64,000 bases of DNA from Oscillospiraceae bacterium (GCA_017472735.1 JAFUOD010000013.1:26772-90771), one strand, 5' to 3'. Counted from the stretch's first letter, positions 17,711 to 27,404 are shown. The notes: generated by a model from the sequence alone, not told the origin. A program made the numbers and translations.

Positions 17711-17984
17711 AATAACACCTCAGTGAAAATTAAGAATAAGCCTATATTAATAATAACAACTTATGTTTTACAGCGGTTGCAAGATTGAAGTGAGCACAAA
17801 AATATTCTGCGTTTTAAACAAATTGTTCTTCTCAAAGCTGTATAATAAGTCAAACAGGTACTGACTTTTTATCAATTTCAGTATATCACAGAATTAATTA
17901 ACTGTGTTAATTTTCACCAAAATTTCACTATTTTCTGTTTTCTGAACAAACCGGGAATCGTTAGTTTGTTAAGTGTGACAAAGA

Positions 17985-20048
17985 CTACTCAAAATAAACA
18001 TATGCAACATGACTTTTCAGCTTTTCAGCAGCTTCTTCGGGGGTTATTTCGCCGTCAAACAGCGGATTCATAACCTCATCAGCTATAAACTGGGGCAAGC
18101 CATCTATGATTCCAAGGAATGAAGGCTTTGCGTTCTGATACGTTTTGCTTGTGAACTCTATCATTTCCTGCTTTGCATCATCAAGGCTGGCATAATATGT
18201 GTACTTGGTAACATCTGCACCTATCATAAGGCACTCGTTATCATAAACAACATCTTCACTTGTCATAAGTGTCAAGAGCTCTGCGGCAACTTCCTTGCTC
18301 TCAGAACTTCGGTTTATAAGCATTGTCTTTTCTACTTCGAGGTATCTTGTGCCGCTTCTTGTCGGAGCGAGAACCATTATGCTCCCTTCGAAATCATTAG
18401 CATTAAGTGTGCCATAGTTATACGGCACCAATCCATAGGTCAAAACATATTCCTTATCGCCGTCGCACAGAACGCCTGTATCATTATATTTTTTGAGGGT
18501 GGCAAAAAATTCGGAAAGTTCTTCTTCATTAACTGCTCCGTCCTTTTGAACCATATCCTCGACATAATTACATACAGTTCGAGTGAGCATAAATCTGTCT
18601 CTTAAGAGCTTTTTATCGCCACCTTCAAGGCTTTCACAGACCGAGAACATATCTTGCAAAGACCAGTCTTTGGGGATATCAGCTTCCTCTACAAGTTCAA
18701 GGCAACCCCAGAAGGAAACGGTAAGCGGCACGCCGAACAGACCTTCGTCTGTACTCATCAGCTCACGCACACCATCTGCCAGAACATTGTCAAAATTAGC
18801 GCTCAGACCTTCATAGGCGTCAAGCGACTCGTAAGCTGAGTTTTCGAGCACGCTTCTAAGCAGTGCCGTGTCAGCTATAAACAAATCAAAGTCGGTATCT
18901 TGTGCCAAAAGCTTTGTGCGGACAGAGCTTTCGTAATCCCCCTCGTGATAGGACTTAATTACGACCTGTCTGCCCGTTTGGGCGGTATATTCAATTATCA
19001 GTGACTTGAGCCAAAATTCTATTTCGCCAACGGCATCAGATGTAAGCAAAACTAAAGGAGCAACTTCAGTATTAGCACTGAATGCCGCAAGGGTGTTCGC
19101 GGTTTTATTCCACACGACAAAATTCTCGCCATCTGCATATTCAAGAGAATAATCATCTAAAACTGTTTGGGTGGTTATTGTGCCATCAATATTTTCATGA
19201 TCATGCGTAAAAATCTCCTGCGGTTCAATTCCAATAGCTTTGAGACCTTCATTATCTACCAACATGATATTTGATGATGTTCCGTCGGAAGATTCCTTTG
19301 TGATAAACTGATTCCATATCGAATGATCTGTATAGTATGTATCAATATAATAGAGCTCTCCGTTATTATCGAAGCAACCGTTATCCGCAACCGCACTTAC
19401 ATCGAGATAAGAAGATACAGCGTTGTTTTCAATGCTGTACTGCACAACTCTGACATCGTATCCTGCCATGCTGAAGTTGTGGCGGTAGCTAACCAAAAGA
19501 GTGCCGCTTGATGAAAGAGAGAGCTTGCTTATCTGTGCATTCTTCACGCCTACGTTCCATCCGCTCGGTAAAAGGGATAGCGTCATTTCGTTCAAGTCAG
19601 CGCAGTATATCTCATCTGCCGACTTTGCACGATGAGCTAACACAACGCACTCCTTATCAATTGCGACATCTATTATCTCGGAAATCTCCGTTTCGATTGG
19701 AATACTTGTCAGCAAAGCGCCGTCATAGTCATAAACGCAGACTTGCGAAGGGCTTACTGTCACAAGTTGAGAGCCATCGCAGGCAATGGCAAGTGCCGTT
19801 GAATCCTCTAAAATAACTTGCGAGTTTTTGTTTAAAAGGTCAAGTCGGGTGATATTGCCATCGCAAAGCATGAAGGCGATATTTTTATATGCCGATAAGG
19901 ACTGCACTTCGCCCTCGAGCTTTATGCCCGTAAGCTTTAAGGGCTCGCTTGAAATATAGTCTGACAGTTCATAAGTTTTGGTGTCGGTGCAGGAAGCAAG
20001 CGTTAAAGCAAGCACTATAATAATCACGATCGAAAGCAATTTTTTCAT
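17985..20048 (-). CDS. Lipoprotein: beta-propeller-like region fused to a solute-binding domain
   Basis: 687 residues, lipobox Cys20 (ALTLASC). Residues about 45-330 contain repeated strands (IAFMLCDGNITRLDLLN, QLVTVSPSQVCVYDYDG, GELYYIDTYY) suggesting a propeller. From about 335 (VAPLVLLTSDAVGEIEFWLKS) to the end it reads as a sugar ABC binding protein, with YHEGDYESSVRTKLLAQDTDFDLFI and MLINRSSESKEVAAELLTLM as recognisable parts. It shares the architecture of the next gene, 274 bp downstream, and both precede a CUT1 permease pair. The fusion is unusual: ordinary binding proteins lack the propeller. It probably presents a second glycan-binding surface near the importer. Confidence 0.78.
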   Translation of the reverse strand: MKKLLSIVIIIVLALTLASCTDTKTYELSDYISSEPLKLTGIKLEGEVQSLSAYKNIAFMLCDGNITRLDLLNKNSQVILEDSTALAIACDGSQLVTVSPSQVCVYDYDGALLTSIPIETEISEIIDVAIDKECVVLAHRAKSADEIYCADLNEMTLSLLPSGWNVGVKNAQISKLSLSSSGTLLVSYRHNFSMAGYDVRVVQYSIENNAVSSYLDVSAVADNGCFDNNGELYYIDTYYTDHSIWNQFITKESSDGTSSNIMLVDNEGLKAIGIEPQEIFTHDHENIDGTITTQTVLDDYSLEYADGENFVVWNKTANTLAAFSANTEVAPLVLLTSDAVGEIEFWLKSLIIEYTAQTGRQVVIKSYHEGDYESSVRTKLLAQDTDFDLFIADTALLRSVLENSAYESLDAYEGLSANFDNVLADGVRELMSTDEGLFGVPLTVSFWGCLELVEEADIPKDWSLQDMFSVCESLEGGDKKLLRDRFMLTRTVCNYVEDMVQKDGAVNEEELSEFFATLKKYNDTGVLCDGDKEYVLTYGLVPYNYGTLNANDFEGSIMVLAPTRSGTRYLEVEKTMLINRSSESKEVAAELLTLMTSEDVVYDNECLMIGADVTKYTYYASLDDAKQEMIEFTSKTYQNAKPSFLGIIDGLPQFIADEVMNPLFDGEITPEEAAEKLKSHVAYVYFE

Positions 20049-20079
20049 TAGTTATCCCTCCAAAACATTTATTGATTTT

Positions 20080-20153
20080 AGGATAACATACGATATTTTT
20101 ACATTCAATAATTCTTAAGAAAACTTAATGAATATTAAGAAAATCTTAAGAAA
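20080..20153 (-). promoter_or_regulatory. Promoter of the ABC operon with a ladder of helically phased repeats
   Basis: Minus strand TTGAAT (20108-20103), 17-bp spacer, TATCCT (20085-20080). Upstream, on the plus strand, TTAAGAAA or TTAATGAA begins at 20115, 20125, 20135 and 20146, that is every 10-11 bp. Either a regulator stacks on one face of the helix, or the phased A-tracts bend the DNA. The remainder of the gap (20154-20398) shows nothing clear. Confidence 0.55.
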
Positions 20154-20398
20154 TTTTGTTAACGTTTGGCACAAATCGGAAGCAATATATTTCTTCCTCG
20201 GGCAACATATCAAACAGCGGTTCGAGCCGGTAAGAACCTATTACAAACTTACATTATTTTTTATCATATAAGCCGTTAAAACTCGGAACAGCATAGGCGT
20301 AATGGCTTGCGCCTTATGTCTCGATAACAAAGCTGTTTTAGTCAATGAGCGTGGTCGTTAATGGAGTCATAAGTCAGATTCTAACGCAATTAACTTTT

Positions 20399-20449
20399 AA
20401 AAATATCAGCCCTTCAGTAAAGCTATGTTTCTGAAGGGCTGATATTTTT
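20399..20449 (-). terminator. Terminator after GH43
   Basis: Perfect 19-bp stem (20399-20417 with 20431-20449) around a 13-base loop, with A/T runs on both ends. It lies 3 bp after the minus-strand GH43 gene. Confidence 0.9.
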
Positions 20450-20451
20450 GA

Positions 20452-21405
20452 TTATTCTGTTGCATATACTCCGTCACACTTTGAAATGGTGTCGATAGAG
20501 CCATCATCATTATAGTTAAACTTTGCAACGCAAACGCTGCGGTGGAATAGGCTGCCGCCGGGCAATTCGCCTGTGTGATAAAACAGATATGAATTTCCCT
20601 TAAAATCTGCAATACCGGGATGATTTGTAAATGTTCCGCCTTCCTCGGTCATCAGCACGCCGCCGTAAGCCCAAGGACCTGCGGGGGATTTTGAGGTGGA
20701 ATAAGCAAGGTGTTCTTGATGTATACCCTCTGCGAAAGCGGCATATACCATGTAATAAAGTCCGTTTCTCTTATAGAACCAAGGGCCTTCGGCATAGGTT
20801 GTGCCTGTCATGTGGCCGCCCTTCCCGAATGATTCAACGGTCATTGGAATCTTGCAAATTCCGACTGTTTCATTATAAGAGATCATGTCCTCGTTTAACA
20901 AAACATATCTAAGCTCGGGGTTGCCGAAATAAAGATATGCTTGGCCGTCATCGTCGATAAAAACAGTGGGGTCAATATCGTTCCAATCGCCCTCATCTAC
21001 CAAAGGATAGCCTAAATCTTTGAAGGGGCCTGTGGGAGAATCGGATACGCCGACAGAAATTGCCATGCCGCCGTTTTTCTTATGAACAGGGCAATAAAGA
21101 TAAAACTTTCCGTTACGCTCTATTGCCTGAGGAGCCCATGCCCTGTCCTGTGCCCAGCTTATGTCATCAATCGAGAACACCTCACCATGGTCGGTCCAGT
21201 TTACCATATCCTTTGTAGAGAAGCAGTGCCAGTTGAACATGGTGTAAAAATTGTTGATAAGCTCATCCTCATCGTGTGTGGTATAAAGATATAAAGTATC
21301 GCCGTAAACCATCGGTGCAGGGTCTGCAGTGTAAATTGATGTGATGATAGGATTTTTAATAAATCCTGCTTTTTCATTAGGTTCCAAGTTTTTGTTGCAA
21401 TCCAT
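20452..21405 (-). CDS. GH43 family glycoside hydrolase, no signal peptide
   Basis: 317 residues, essentially a single five-bladed propeller. All three GH43 catalytic motifs are visible: base Asp in YTADPAPMVYGD, the transition-state Asp in DIDPTVFIDDDG, and general acid Glu in YAEGPWFYKRNG. Family members are arabinofuranosidases or xylosidases. The length and motif layout resemble arabinoxylan-arabinofuranohydrolase-like enzymes, but specificity is inferred only. The ATG at 21405 (GGAGG 7 bp upstream) is preferred over a longer frame. With no signal it should act inside the cell on imported oligosaccharides. Confidence 0.92.
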   Translation of the reverse strand: MDCNKNLEPNEKAGFIKNPIITSIYTADPAPMVYGDTLYLYTTHDEDELINNFYTMFNWHCFSTKDMVNWTDHGEVFSIDDISWAQDRAWAPQAIERNGKFYLYCPVHKKNGGMAISVGVSDSPTGPFKDLGYPLVDEGDWNDIDPTVFIDDDGQAYLYFGNPELRYVLLNEDMISYNETVGICKIPMTVESFGKGGHMTGTTYAEGPWFYKRNGLYYMVYAAFAEGIHQEHLAYSTSKSPAGPWAYGGVLMTEEGGTFTNHPGIADFKGNSYLFYHTGELPGGSLFHRSVCVAKFNYNDDGSIDTISKCDGVYATE

Positions 21406-21437
21406 AATTAACCTCCGCAAACTAATTCTTATATACC

Positions 21438-21465
21438 AGTATAGCAGAAAAGTCTGACAAATCAA
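21438..21465 (-). promoter_or_regulatory. Promoter of GH43
   Basis: Minus strand TTGATT (21465-21460), 16-bp spacer, TATACT (21443-21438), about 30 bp before the start codon. Confidence 0.55.
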
Positions 21466-21631
21466 GACTATCGAGAAAATATATTATAGATATTGCTCGC
21501 TTATGCTTACCTATCCATATCATTTAATTTATGACAAACACTAAAATCTGCATGGATTTTAAAACAAGCGAGTTTTAACTATTACAAATCCTGCAAGTAA
21601 TAACTTGGTTCAGCGATGAAGAGGGTCCGGC

Positions 21632-21691
21632 GGCGACGTCTGCGGGCGCCCGCCCCCGTAAGGGGCGTGGTGCCGCAGGTGGAGCCGCGGT
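21632..21691. repeat. GC-rich dispersed repeat, copy 2
   Basis: Contains GGCGACGTCTGCG, the palindrome GCGGGCGCCCGC, a CGCCCC / GGGGCG hairpin and CCGCAGGTGGAGCC. The flank words GGCGACGTCT and GGTGGAGCCGC recur, in the same order, in the copy at 55010-55057 (minus). The words CGTCTGCG and CGCAGGTG recur in the copies at 14145 and 62929. Confidence 0.6.
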
Positions 21692-21717
21692 TTTTATGCA
21701 AAATGTGGGTTTTGCAC

Positions 21718-21746
21718 TTGAAAAAAATACTCATATAACGTATACT
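21718..21746 (+). promoter_or_regulatory. Promoter of the GH51-GH11 operon
   Basis: TTGAAA (21718-21723), 17-bp spacer, TATACT (21741-21746). An overlapping alternative is TTGCAC (21712-21717) with TATAAC (21734-21739), 16-bp spacer. Confidence 0.6.
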
Positions 21747-21780
21747 GTAATTATACTTAGAACACTACGGAGGTGGCACA

Positions 21781-23388
21781 ATGTCGAAAAAATCAAAAAT
21801 TGCTGTTCATCCGCTTTATCCAATCGGTAAGCTTTCTCCCCGCCTTTACAGCGGATTCTTAGAGCCTATCGGCACAATGGTAAACGGAAACATGTATAAT
21901 CCCAAGCACCCTACTGCTGATGAGCAGGGCTTTAGAAAAGACTGGATAGACGCACTTAAAGAGGCTGACATTCCTGCGGTACGTCTGCCGGGCGGAAACT
22001 ACATTTCGGGCTGGGACTGGAAAGACTCTATCGGTCCCAAGGAAGAGCGCAAAACGCATCTTGATCTGGCATGGTTCCAGTATATAACCAACGAGGTCGG
22101 CCACGATGAATACCTTCAATGGGCAGAAAAAGCAGGCTTCGAGCCAATGTATACAATAAACCTTGGCACTCTGGATATAAACGATGCAATTTACATAACC
22201 GAATATACAAATCACAAGGGCGGCACATACTGGTCTGACTTAAGACGTAAAAACGGACACGAAAGCCCTTACGGCGTAAAGATATGGTATCTTGGCAACG
22301 AGACTGACGGCCCTTGGCAGATAGGTTCGTGGGAAAAGGACCCGCACGGATACGGTGTTAAGGCTCACGAAATTTCAAAAGCAATGAAATGGGTTGACGG
22401 TACTATTGAAACCGCTGTATGCGTTTCATGCTCACCTTATTTGGATCACTACCCCGAATGGGACTTGAAGGTTTTGGAACAATGCTATGAGCTTGTTGAC
22501 TACATTTCGATGCATCATTATCACACAGCGCCTGCAGGCGATTTGCCTACACTTTTGGCAAGCTCGGTTTATTTTGAGGATTACATAAATACCGAAATTG
22601 CAGTTTGTGACTATGTACAAACAAAGCTTCGCACACCTCACAAGGTTAAAATTTCGTTTGACGAATACGGCAACTCGATGCGCCCTGTTAAGGGATATGA
22701 TGTCGGTATCGGTCAGGAGCACGGCTTCCACGACTATTTTGAAAAGCATGAAGCCCGCGAATATGTTTTGCACGACCCGGATAAGATGCCTGCATTCAGA
22801 TTCAAGCGTTCATATGGTGAATGTGTTGACATTGCAACCACAGCCTCGACAATGCTTACCTTTATGCGCCACGCTGACCGTGTTGAAATCGCCTGCATGA
22901 CGGGCGGACTCGGAGCTTATGCTTCGTGCGACCACGACCACGTTTGGAAAAGCGGACTTCACCATTTCTTCCGACAGCTACGTACCTATGGCACAGGTAT
23001 GTCTATGCAAACAGGTGTTGAATGTGACACCTTTGATGTTCCTGCAATTTCAATCGACACCTTCCACGCCTACCCTGCACGCAAGAACTTGCCTTATATT
23101 GAAACCGCTTGCGCTTATGACGAGGAAAAGGGTACTGTTACTGTTTTTGTTCTTAACCGTGACTGGGAAAGCGATAACGACACTGTAATTGATGTATCGG
23201 GATTTGAAGGTTATGAATTTGTAGAGCATCTTCAGATGTATTCTGATGACATTATGACAAGCAGCAGCTATGAAAATCCCAGTGCGATATCTCCTGTTGC
23301 AAACACCGAAACCAAGTGTGAAAACGGCAAGATTTATGCTAATTTAAAGAGTCTTTCATGGAACGTTTTCAGGCTTGAAAAGAAATAA
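21781..23388 (+). CDS. GH51-family alpha-L-arabinofuranosidase
   Basis: 535 residues, no signal peptide. GH51 enzymes release terminal alpha-L-arabinofuranose from arabinoxylan, arabinan or arabinogalactan oligosaccharides. The TIM barrel shows acid/base Glu174 in WYLGNETDGPWQ and nucleophile Glu295 in ISFDEYGNSM, both at expected positions, plus the substrate motif MHHYHTA (244-250). The C-terminal beta domain (about 400-535) is present. GGAGG lies 7 bp before the ATG. A membrane-anchored xylanase gene starts 25 bp after the stop. This fits removal of arabinose side chains after uptake. Confidence 0.95.
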   Translation: MSKKSKIAVHPLYPIGKLSPRLYSGFLEPIGTMVNGNMYNPKHPTADEQGFRKDWIDALKEADIPAVRLPGGNYISGWDWKDSIGPKEERKTHLDLAWFQYITNEVGHDEYLQWAEKAGFEPMYTINLGTLDINDAIYITEYTNHKGGTYWSDLRRKNGHESPYGVKIWYLGNETDGPWQIGSWEKDPHGYGVKAHEISKAMKWVDGTIETAVCVSCSPYLDHYPEWDLKVLEQCYELVDYISMHHYHTAPAGDLPTLLASSVYFEDYINTEIAVCDYVQTKLRTPHKVKISFDEYGNSMRPVKGYDVGIGQEHGFHDYFEKHEAREYVLHDPDKMPAFRFKRSYGECVDIATTASTMLTFMRHADRVEIACMTGGLGAYASCDHDHVWKSGLHHFFRQLRTYGTGMSMQTGVECDTFDVPAISIDTFHAYPARKNLPYIETACAYDEEKGTVTVFVLNRDWESDNDTVIDVSGFEGYEFVEHLQMYSDDIMTSSSYENPSAISPVANTETKCENGKIYANLKSLSWNVFRLEKK

Positions 23389-23413
23389 GACAGAAAGGTG
23401 GAATTTTAACCGG

Positions 23414-24607
23414 ATGAAAAAACGCATATTTTGCATTGTTCTGTCTTTGGCAATGTGTTTTGCTCTGTTTTCGGGGTGCGCCAAAAAGGATGCAACAGTT
23501 TTGACCGACAGTAAGATCGGCGATGAAGACGGTTACAGCTATGAGCTTTGGAAAGACAGCGGCGACACGACCATGACTTTGACTGAAAACGGTACATTCT
23601 CGTGCGAGTGGAAAAACATCAACAATGCGCTTTTCCGCAGAGGCAGAAGATTTGACTGCACGCAGACATATCGTGAAATAGGGAACATTAAGGTCGATTA
23701 CGCTATTGACTATCAGCCTAACGGAAATTCGTACTTTTGCGTTTACGGTTGGACAAGAGACCCCTTGGTTGAATATTACGTTGTAGAGAGTTGGGGAAGC
23801 TGGCGTCCGCCGGGAGGAAACCCGATCGCAACAATTACCGTTGACGGCGGAAAGTATGATGTTTATCAGACTGTAAGAGTAAATCAGCCCTCGATTGACG
23901 GAAACACAACATTTGTTCAGTATTGGAGCGTAAGACAGGAAAAGAGAACAGAAGGAACCGTTAACGTTGCAACCCACTTTGCAGCTTGGGAAGCCCTTGG
24001 AATGCCTATGGGCAAGCTTTATGAGGCTGCATTGACTGTTGAGGGATATCAGAGTGAGGGCAAGGCTGTTGTTACCAAAAACGATTTGACCCTTGGCGGA
24101 GAGATAATTGAACCCGACCCCTCTGAAATGCCCAAGCCTTTAGAGGCTGATGAAAACGGCAACTATGTTTATGCTACCTTTGAAGATGGAAATGACGGTT
24201 GGGGCTCGAGGGGATCATCGAAGGTTGCTGTCAGCGATGCTGCCGCTTGCGAAGGAAGCAAGGCGTTAGCCGTAACAGGCAGAACCGACGCATGGAACGG
24301 CACCGAGCACGGGCTCGGCACATCGGTATTCAAGCCCGGAAGCAGCTACAGATTCAGTGTTAAGGCAATGCAGAACAAGGTTGATTCGGTTGATTTTAAG
24401 CTGACAGTTCAGTATATAAACAAATTCGGCGAAACGAAGTATGACGGAATTGCCGAGGTAAGCGGTGCAAACGGCGAATGGATTGAGCTTTCGACCGATA
24501 GCTATACAATACCCGACGGTGCGTGGAATGTAATTCTTTATGTTGAAACAGCACAGGGCACTGCAGACTTCTTTATTGATGAAGCAATTATAGGAATTGC
24601 AGAATAA
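23414..24607 (+). CDS. GH11 endo-1,4-beta-xylanase lipoprotein with C-terminal CBM
   Basis: 397 residues. Lipobox Cys22 (LFSGC). The GH11 jelly-roll covers about residues 35-228, with nucleophile Glu120 in PLVEYYVVESWG and acid/base Glu210 in LTVEGYQSEG. The thumb and THFAAWEALGM regions are typical. A linker of about 25 residues leads to a CBM4/9/22-type beta-sandwich (about 250-397) that should bind xylan. The ATG at 23414 gives the signal peptide directly after it; AAAGGTGG lies somewhat far upstream (about 12 bp). The enzyme would cut the xylan backbone at the cell surface. It is probably co-transcribed with the GH51 gene. Confidence 0.95.
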   Translation: MKKRIFCIVLSLAMCFALFSGCAKKDATVLTDSKIGDEDGYSYELWKDSGDTTMTLTENGTFSCEWKNINNALFRRGRRFDCTQTYREIGNIKVDYAIDYQPNGNSYFCVYGWTRDPLVEYYVVESWGSWRPPGGNPIATITVDGGKYDVYQTVRVNQPSIDGNTTFVQYWSVRQEKRTEGTVNVATHFAAWEALGMPMGKLYEAALTVEGYQSEGKAVVTKNDLTLGGEIIEPDPSEMPKPLEADENGNYVYATFEDGNDGWGSRGSSKVAVSDAAACEGSKALAVTGRTDAWNGTEHGLGTSVFKPGSSYRFSVKAMQNKVDSVDFKLTVQYINKFGETKYDGIAEVSGANGEWIELSTDSYTIPDGAWNVILYVETAQGTADFFIDEAIIGIAE

Positions 24608-24669
24608 TTACCAATTTTAATAACATATTCAAAGGCGAGGAGTCTTTGATAGTTTGTTTTTTAAAAAGC

Positions 24670-24701
24670 AAGGGTATCGAGTTTCGTAGCTCGGTACCCT
24701 T
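24670..24701 (+). terminator. Hairpin after GH11, probable weak terminator
   Basis: 12-bp stem AAGGGTATCGAG / CTCGGTACCCTT with one G-T pair and an 8-base loop. The tail TAATTACTTG is only moderately T-rich, so some read-through into GH30 is possible. Confidence 0.5.
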
Positions 24702-24782
24702 AATTACTTGTATAAAGATATTATCTTAAATGCGTTACACTTTCTTGTTTGCTCATTACACTATATAAATAAGTGTTTTATT

Positions 24783-24821
24783 CACCTATTTAGGTGGCTT
24801 AACGCAAGTGCTTTTACTTGC
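24783..24821 (+). promoter_or_regulatory. Two inverted repeats upstream of GH30
   Basis: CACCTA-TT-TAGGTG (24783-24796) and GCAAGT-GCTTTT-ACTTGC (24804-24821) lie 75-115 bp before the GH30 start. They are operator-like, but I could not place a clear -35/-10 pair. Confidence 0.35.
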
Positions 24822-24896
24822 AAATAAGGCTGAATTATGATATTTTTATAGATAGGAAAAACATACTTTTTTTCATTTACTTGAAAGGCGGAGATA

Positions 24897-27383
24897 ATGT
24901 TGATTAAAGATTTTTTTAAAAGAGCTCTTTCGCTTACTTTGTGTTTTAATATGCTGGCACTTACTGCGTGCTCGGGGGCAAACGGTGTTGACCCTGAGGA
25001 TATTGTAACGCCTGAAGAAGTGAAGATTGACAGCACAATAGTTGTTTCACCTCTTAATGCGGCAACAAACAACGGCGGCGTGTTTGAGGGCTGGGGCACC
25101 AGCCTTTGCTGGTGGGCTAACCGTGTGGGATATTCGGACAGCCTTTCTCAGCAGGCTGCTGATTTGTTTTACGGCGAGGACGGCTTGCGTCTGAATATAA
25201 TGCGATATAACATAGGCGGCGGTGATGACCCGACACACAACCACATTACCCGCACCGACTCGGACGTGCCGGGCTGGCTTGTGTGGGATGAAAGCACAAA
25301 CGACTATGTATATGATTATGACGCAGATAAGGGTCAGCTAAACGTGCTTGTACGCTGTGTTGAAGCCGCAGGCGACGAAGCGATTGTTGAAGTCTTTTCC
25401 AACTCGCCGCCTTACTTTATGACAGTCAGCGGTTGTTCCTCGGGCGGATTTGACCCCAACAGAAACAATCTTAAAGACGACTGCTATGAAGATTTTGCGG
25501 AATATCTGGTTCATGTAACAAATTACATTCAAGAGGAATTGGGTATTGAGGTAGCAAGTATCTCGCCTATGAACGAACCCAACACTAACTTCTGGGGCGC
25601 TAACAGTTATAAGCAAGAGGGCTGCCACTTTGACGCAGGCGAAGCGCAGTCAAAAATTATTGAGGCAGTTGATGATGCGCTGATGGATTATGGCATTACA
25701 AATGTTATTATTGCCGCAAGCGATGAGACCTCGACCGGAAAACAGGTTGATGAATATTATGCTTATTCAGACGCCGCACGCAATGCGCTTGGCAGAATTA
25801 ATACACATACCTATGACACAACAAGAATTGCCGAAATGGGACAGCTTGCCAATGACGAAGACTTTGTTTTATGGATGAGCGAGGTTGACGGCAACGGCTT
25901 TGCAGGCACCAACCCCGGCGAAATGGGCGCAGGCCTGTGGCTTGGCACAAAGATAATTTCGGACATAAATGCACTTATGCCCTCGGCGTGGGTGCTGTGG
26001 CAGGTAATTGATAAGCATATCTGTGAAGAAGGCTATAAGGGCAGACAAGACTCGGGAATGATTGATGTTACCCAAGGCTTTTGGGGCACTGCTGTTGCCG
26101 ACCACGACAACGGCGACATAATCCTCACACAGAAGTATTACGCATTCGGTCAGTTTACAAGATATATACGTCCGGGATATACTCTTATAAACGTAGGTAA
26201 TGACGCTTTGGCGGCTTATGATAAGGAAAGCGATACACTTGTTTTGGTTTGCGTAAATACCTCGGGCGCAAACAAAATGGCAAACATTGACCTTTCTCAG
26301 TTTAACGCTATCGGCACAACTGTTAACGTTGTAAGAACAAGCGGAACAATTGACAACGGCGAACAGTGGGCAGAGCTTGAGGATATTTATACCTATGAAA
26401 GCGGCTTTGTAGCCGAGCTTTTGGCAAATTCGGTAACTACATATATTGTTGAGGGTGTTGAGTGCGAGGATCTTAACCTTAAAGAAGTTAAGGTTGACAA
26501 CGCTGTAATTACAGGATCTATGCCCTTGAACATGAGTGCAGACAAAGCTAAAAATGTTTTTGACGGAAGTGTTGGCACTTACTTTGACGGTGAAAGCGGC
26601 GGCTGGATTGAAATTGATCTTGGAAAAGAAACAGAGTTCAGCGTTATTGGTTTTGCGCCCAGATCGGGTTATGAAAAGAGAATGCTTAAGAGCAGATTCT
26701 ATGGCTCGAATGACGGTGAAAACTGGGATCTTCTTTGCACAGTAAAGGCTGAGCCCTCGACAGGAATGAATTATGCTTTCTTGGACGAAACCCAAAGCTT
26801 CAGATACATTCGCTATGACATGGAGGACGGAAGCATATTCTCGTGCAACATAGCAGAAATCGGGCTTTTCACTTCCTCAGCTAAGATCAGCAACGGCAGC
26901 GTGAGCATTGATAACAGCAAGGATACCGTAACAAGACCTCGTGATAACCTTGATGCCCGTGAAGACAAAGAATTTGACATTAACGATTATGTTGAAATCC
27001 CTCTTGCCGACACTAAGGTTACCGGTTCGGCACCCTGGAACAACGGAGCAGATGTTGCCTCTAAGGCGGTTGACGGAAGCATAAACACCTTCTTCGACGG
27101 TGTTTCGGATGGTTGGGTTGAAATTGACCTTGGCGAGGAAACAGAGTTCGGTGCGATAGGTTTCTGCCCCAGAAGCGGCTTTGAGGACAGAATGATCGGC
27201 GGTAAATTCTACGGCTCGCTTGACGGTGAAAATTGGACAGAGCTTTATACTGTCGGCTCTAACCCCTCGTTTGAAATGAATTATGCCGACATGGGCAGTG
27301 CAAGGACATACCGTTATATAAAATATGATGTTCCGGGCGGACTTTGCAACATTGCAGAGATCAAGCTTTATGCCGAGAAATAA
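24897..27383 (+). CDS. GH30 glycoside hydrolase lipoprotein with two F5/8-type C (CBM32-like) domains
   Basis: 828 residues, lipobox Cys25 (ALTAC). The GH30 catalytic barrel plus side beta domain covers about 45-520, with acid/base Glu227 in SISPMNEPNTNFWG and nucleophile Glu329 in VLWMSEVDGNG. The motif FEGWGTSLCWWA near the start resembles the endo-beta-1,6-galactanase branch of GH30 more than the glucuronoxylanase branch; this is a judgement by eye. Two discoidin domains follow (about 530-660 and 705-828), each with GWIEIDLG or GWVEIDLG and a YRYIKYD-like end. They are about half identical to one another, so they arose by duplication. This suggests surface attack on arabinogalactan side chains. 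First gene of a three-gene operon. Confidence 0.9.
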   Translation: MLIKDFFKRALSLTLCFNMLALTACSGANGVDPEDIVTPEEVKIDSTIVVSPLNAATNNGGVFEGWGTSLCWWANRVGYSDSLSQQAADLFYGEDGLRLNIMRYNIGGGDDPTHNHITRTDSDVPGWLVWDESTNDYVYDYDADKGQLNVLVRCVEAAGDEAIVEVFSNSPPYFMTVSGCSSGGFDPNRNNLKDDCYEDFAEYLVHVTNYIQEELGIEVASISPMNEPNTNFWGANSYKQEGCHFDAGEAQSKIIEAVDDALMDYGITNVIIAASDETSTGKQVDEYYAYSDAARNALGRINTHTYDTTRIAEMGQLANDEDFVLWMSEVDGNGFAGTNPGEMGAGLWLGTKIISDINALMPSAWVLWQVIDKHICEEGYKGRQDSGMIDVTQGFWGTAVADHDNGDIILTQKYYAFGQFTRYIRPGYTLINVGNDALAAYDKESDTLVLVCVNTSGANKMANIDLSQFNAIGTTVNVVRTSGTIDNGEQWAELEDIYTYESGFVAELLANSVTTYIVEGVECEDLNLKEVKVDNAVITGSMPLNMSADKAKNVFDGSVGTYFDGESGGWIEIDLGKETEFSVIGFAPRSGYEKRMLKSRFYGSNDGENWDLLCTVKAEPSTGMNYAFLDETQSFRYIRYDMEDGSIFSCNIAEIGLFTSSAKISNGSVSIDNSKDTVTRPRDNLDAREDKEFDINDYVEIPLADTKVTGSAPWNNGADVASKAVDGSINTFFDGVSDGWVEIDLGEETEFGAIGFCPRSGFEDRMIGGKFYGSLDGENWTELYTVGSNPSFEMNYADMGSARTYRYIKYDVPGGLCNIAEIKLYAEK

Positions 27384-27404
27384 GAAATCGAAAGGATGAT
27401 CGGT

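Noticed and set aside
25869-26795. 308-codon frame antisense to GH30
   Set aside because: GH30 on the other strand has catalytic motifs, a lipobox and good codon pattern; the antisense frame is Cys/Val-rich with no features of its own.
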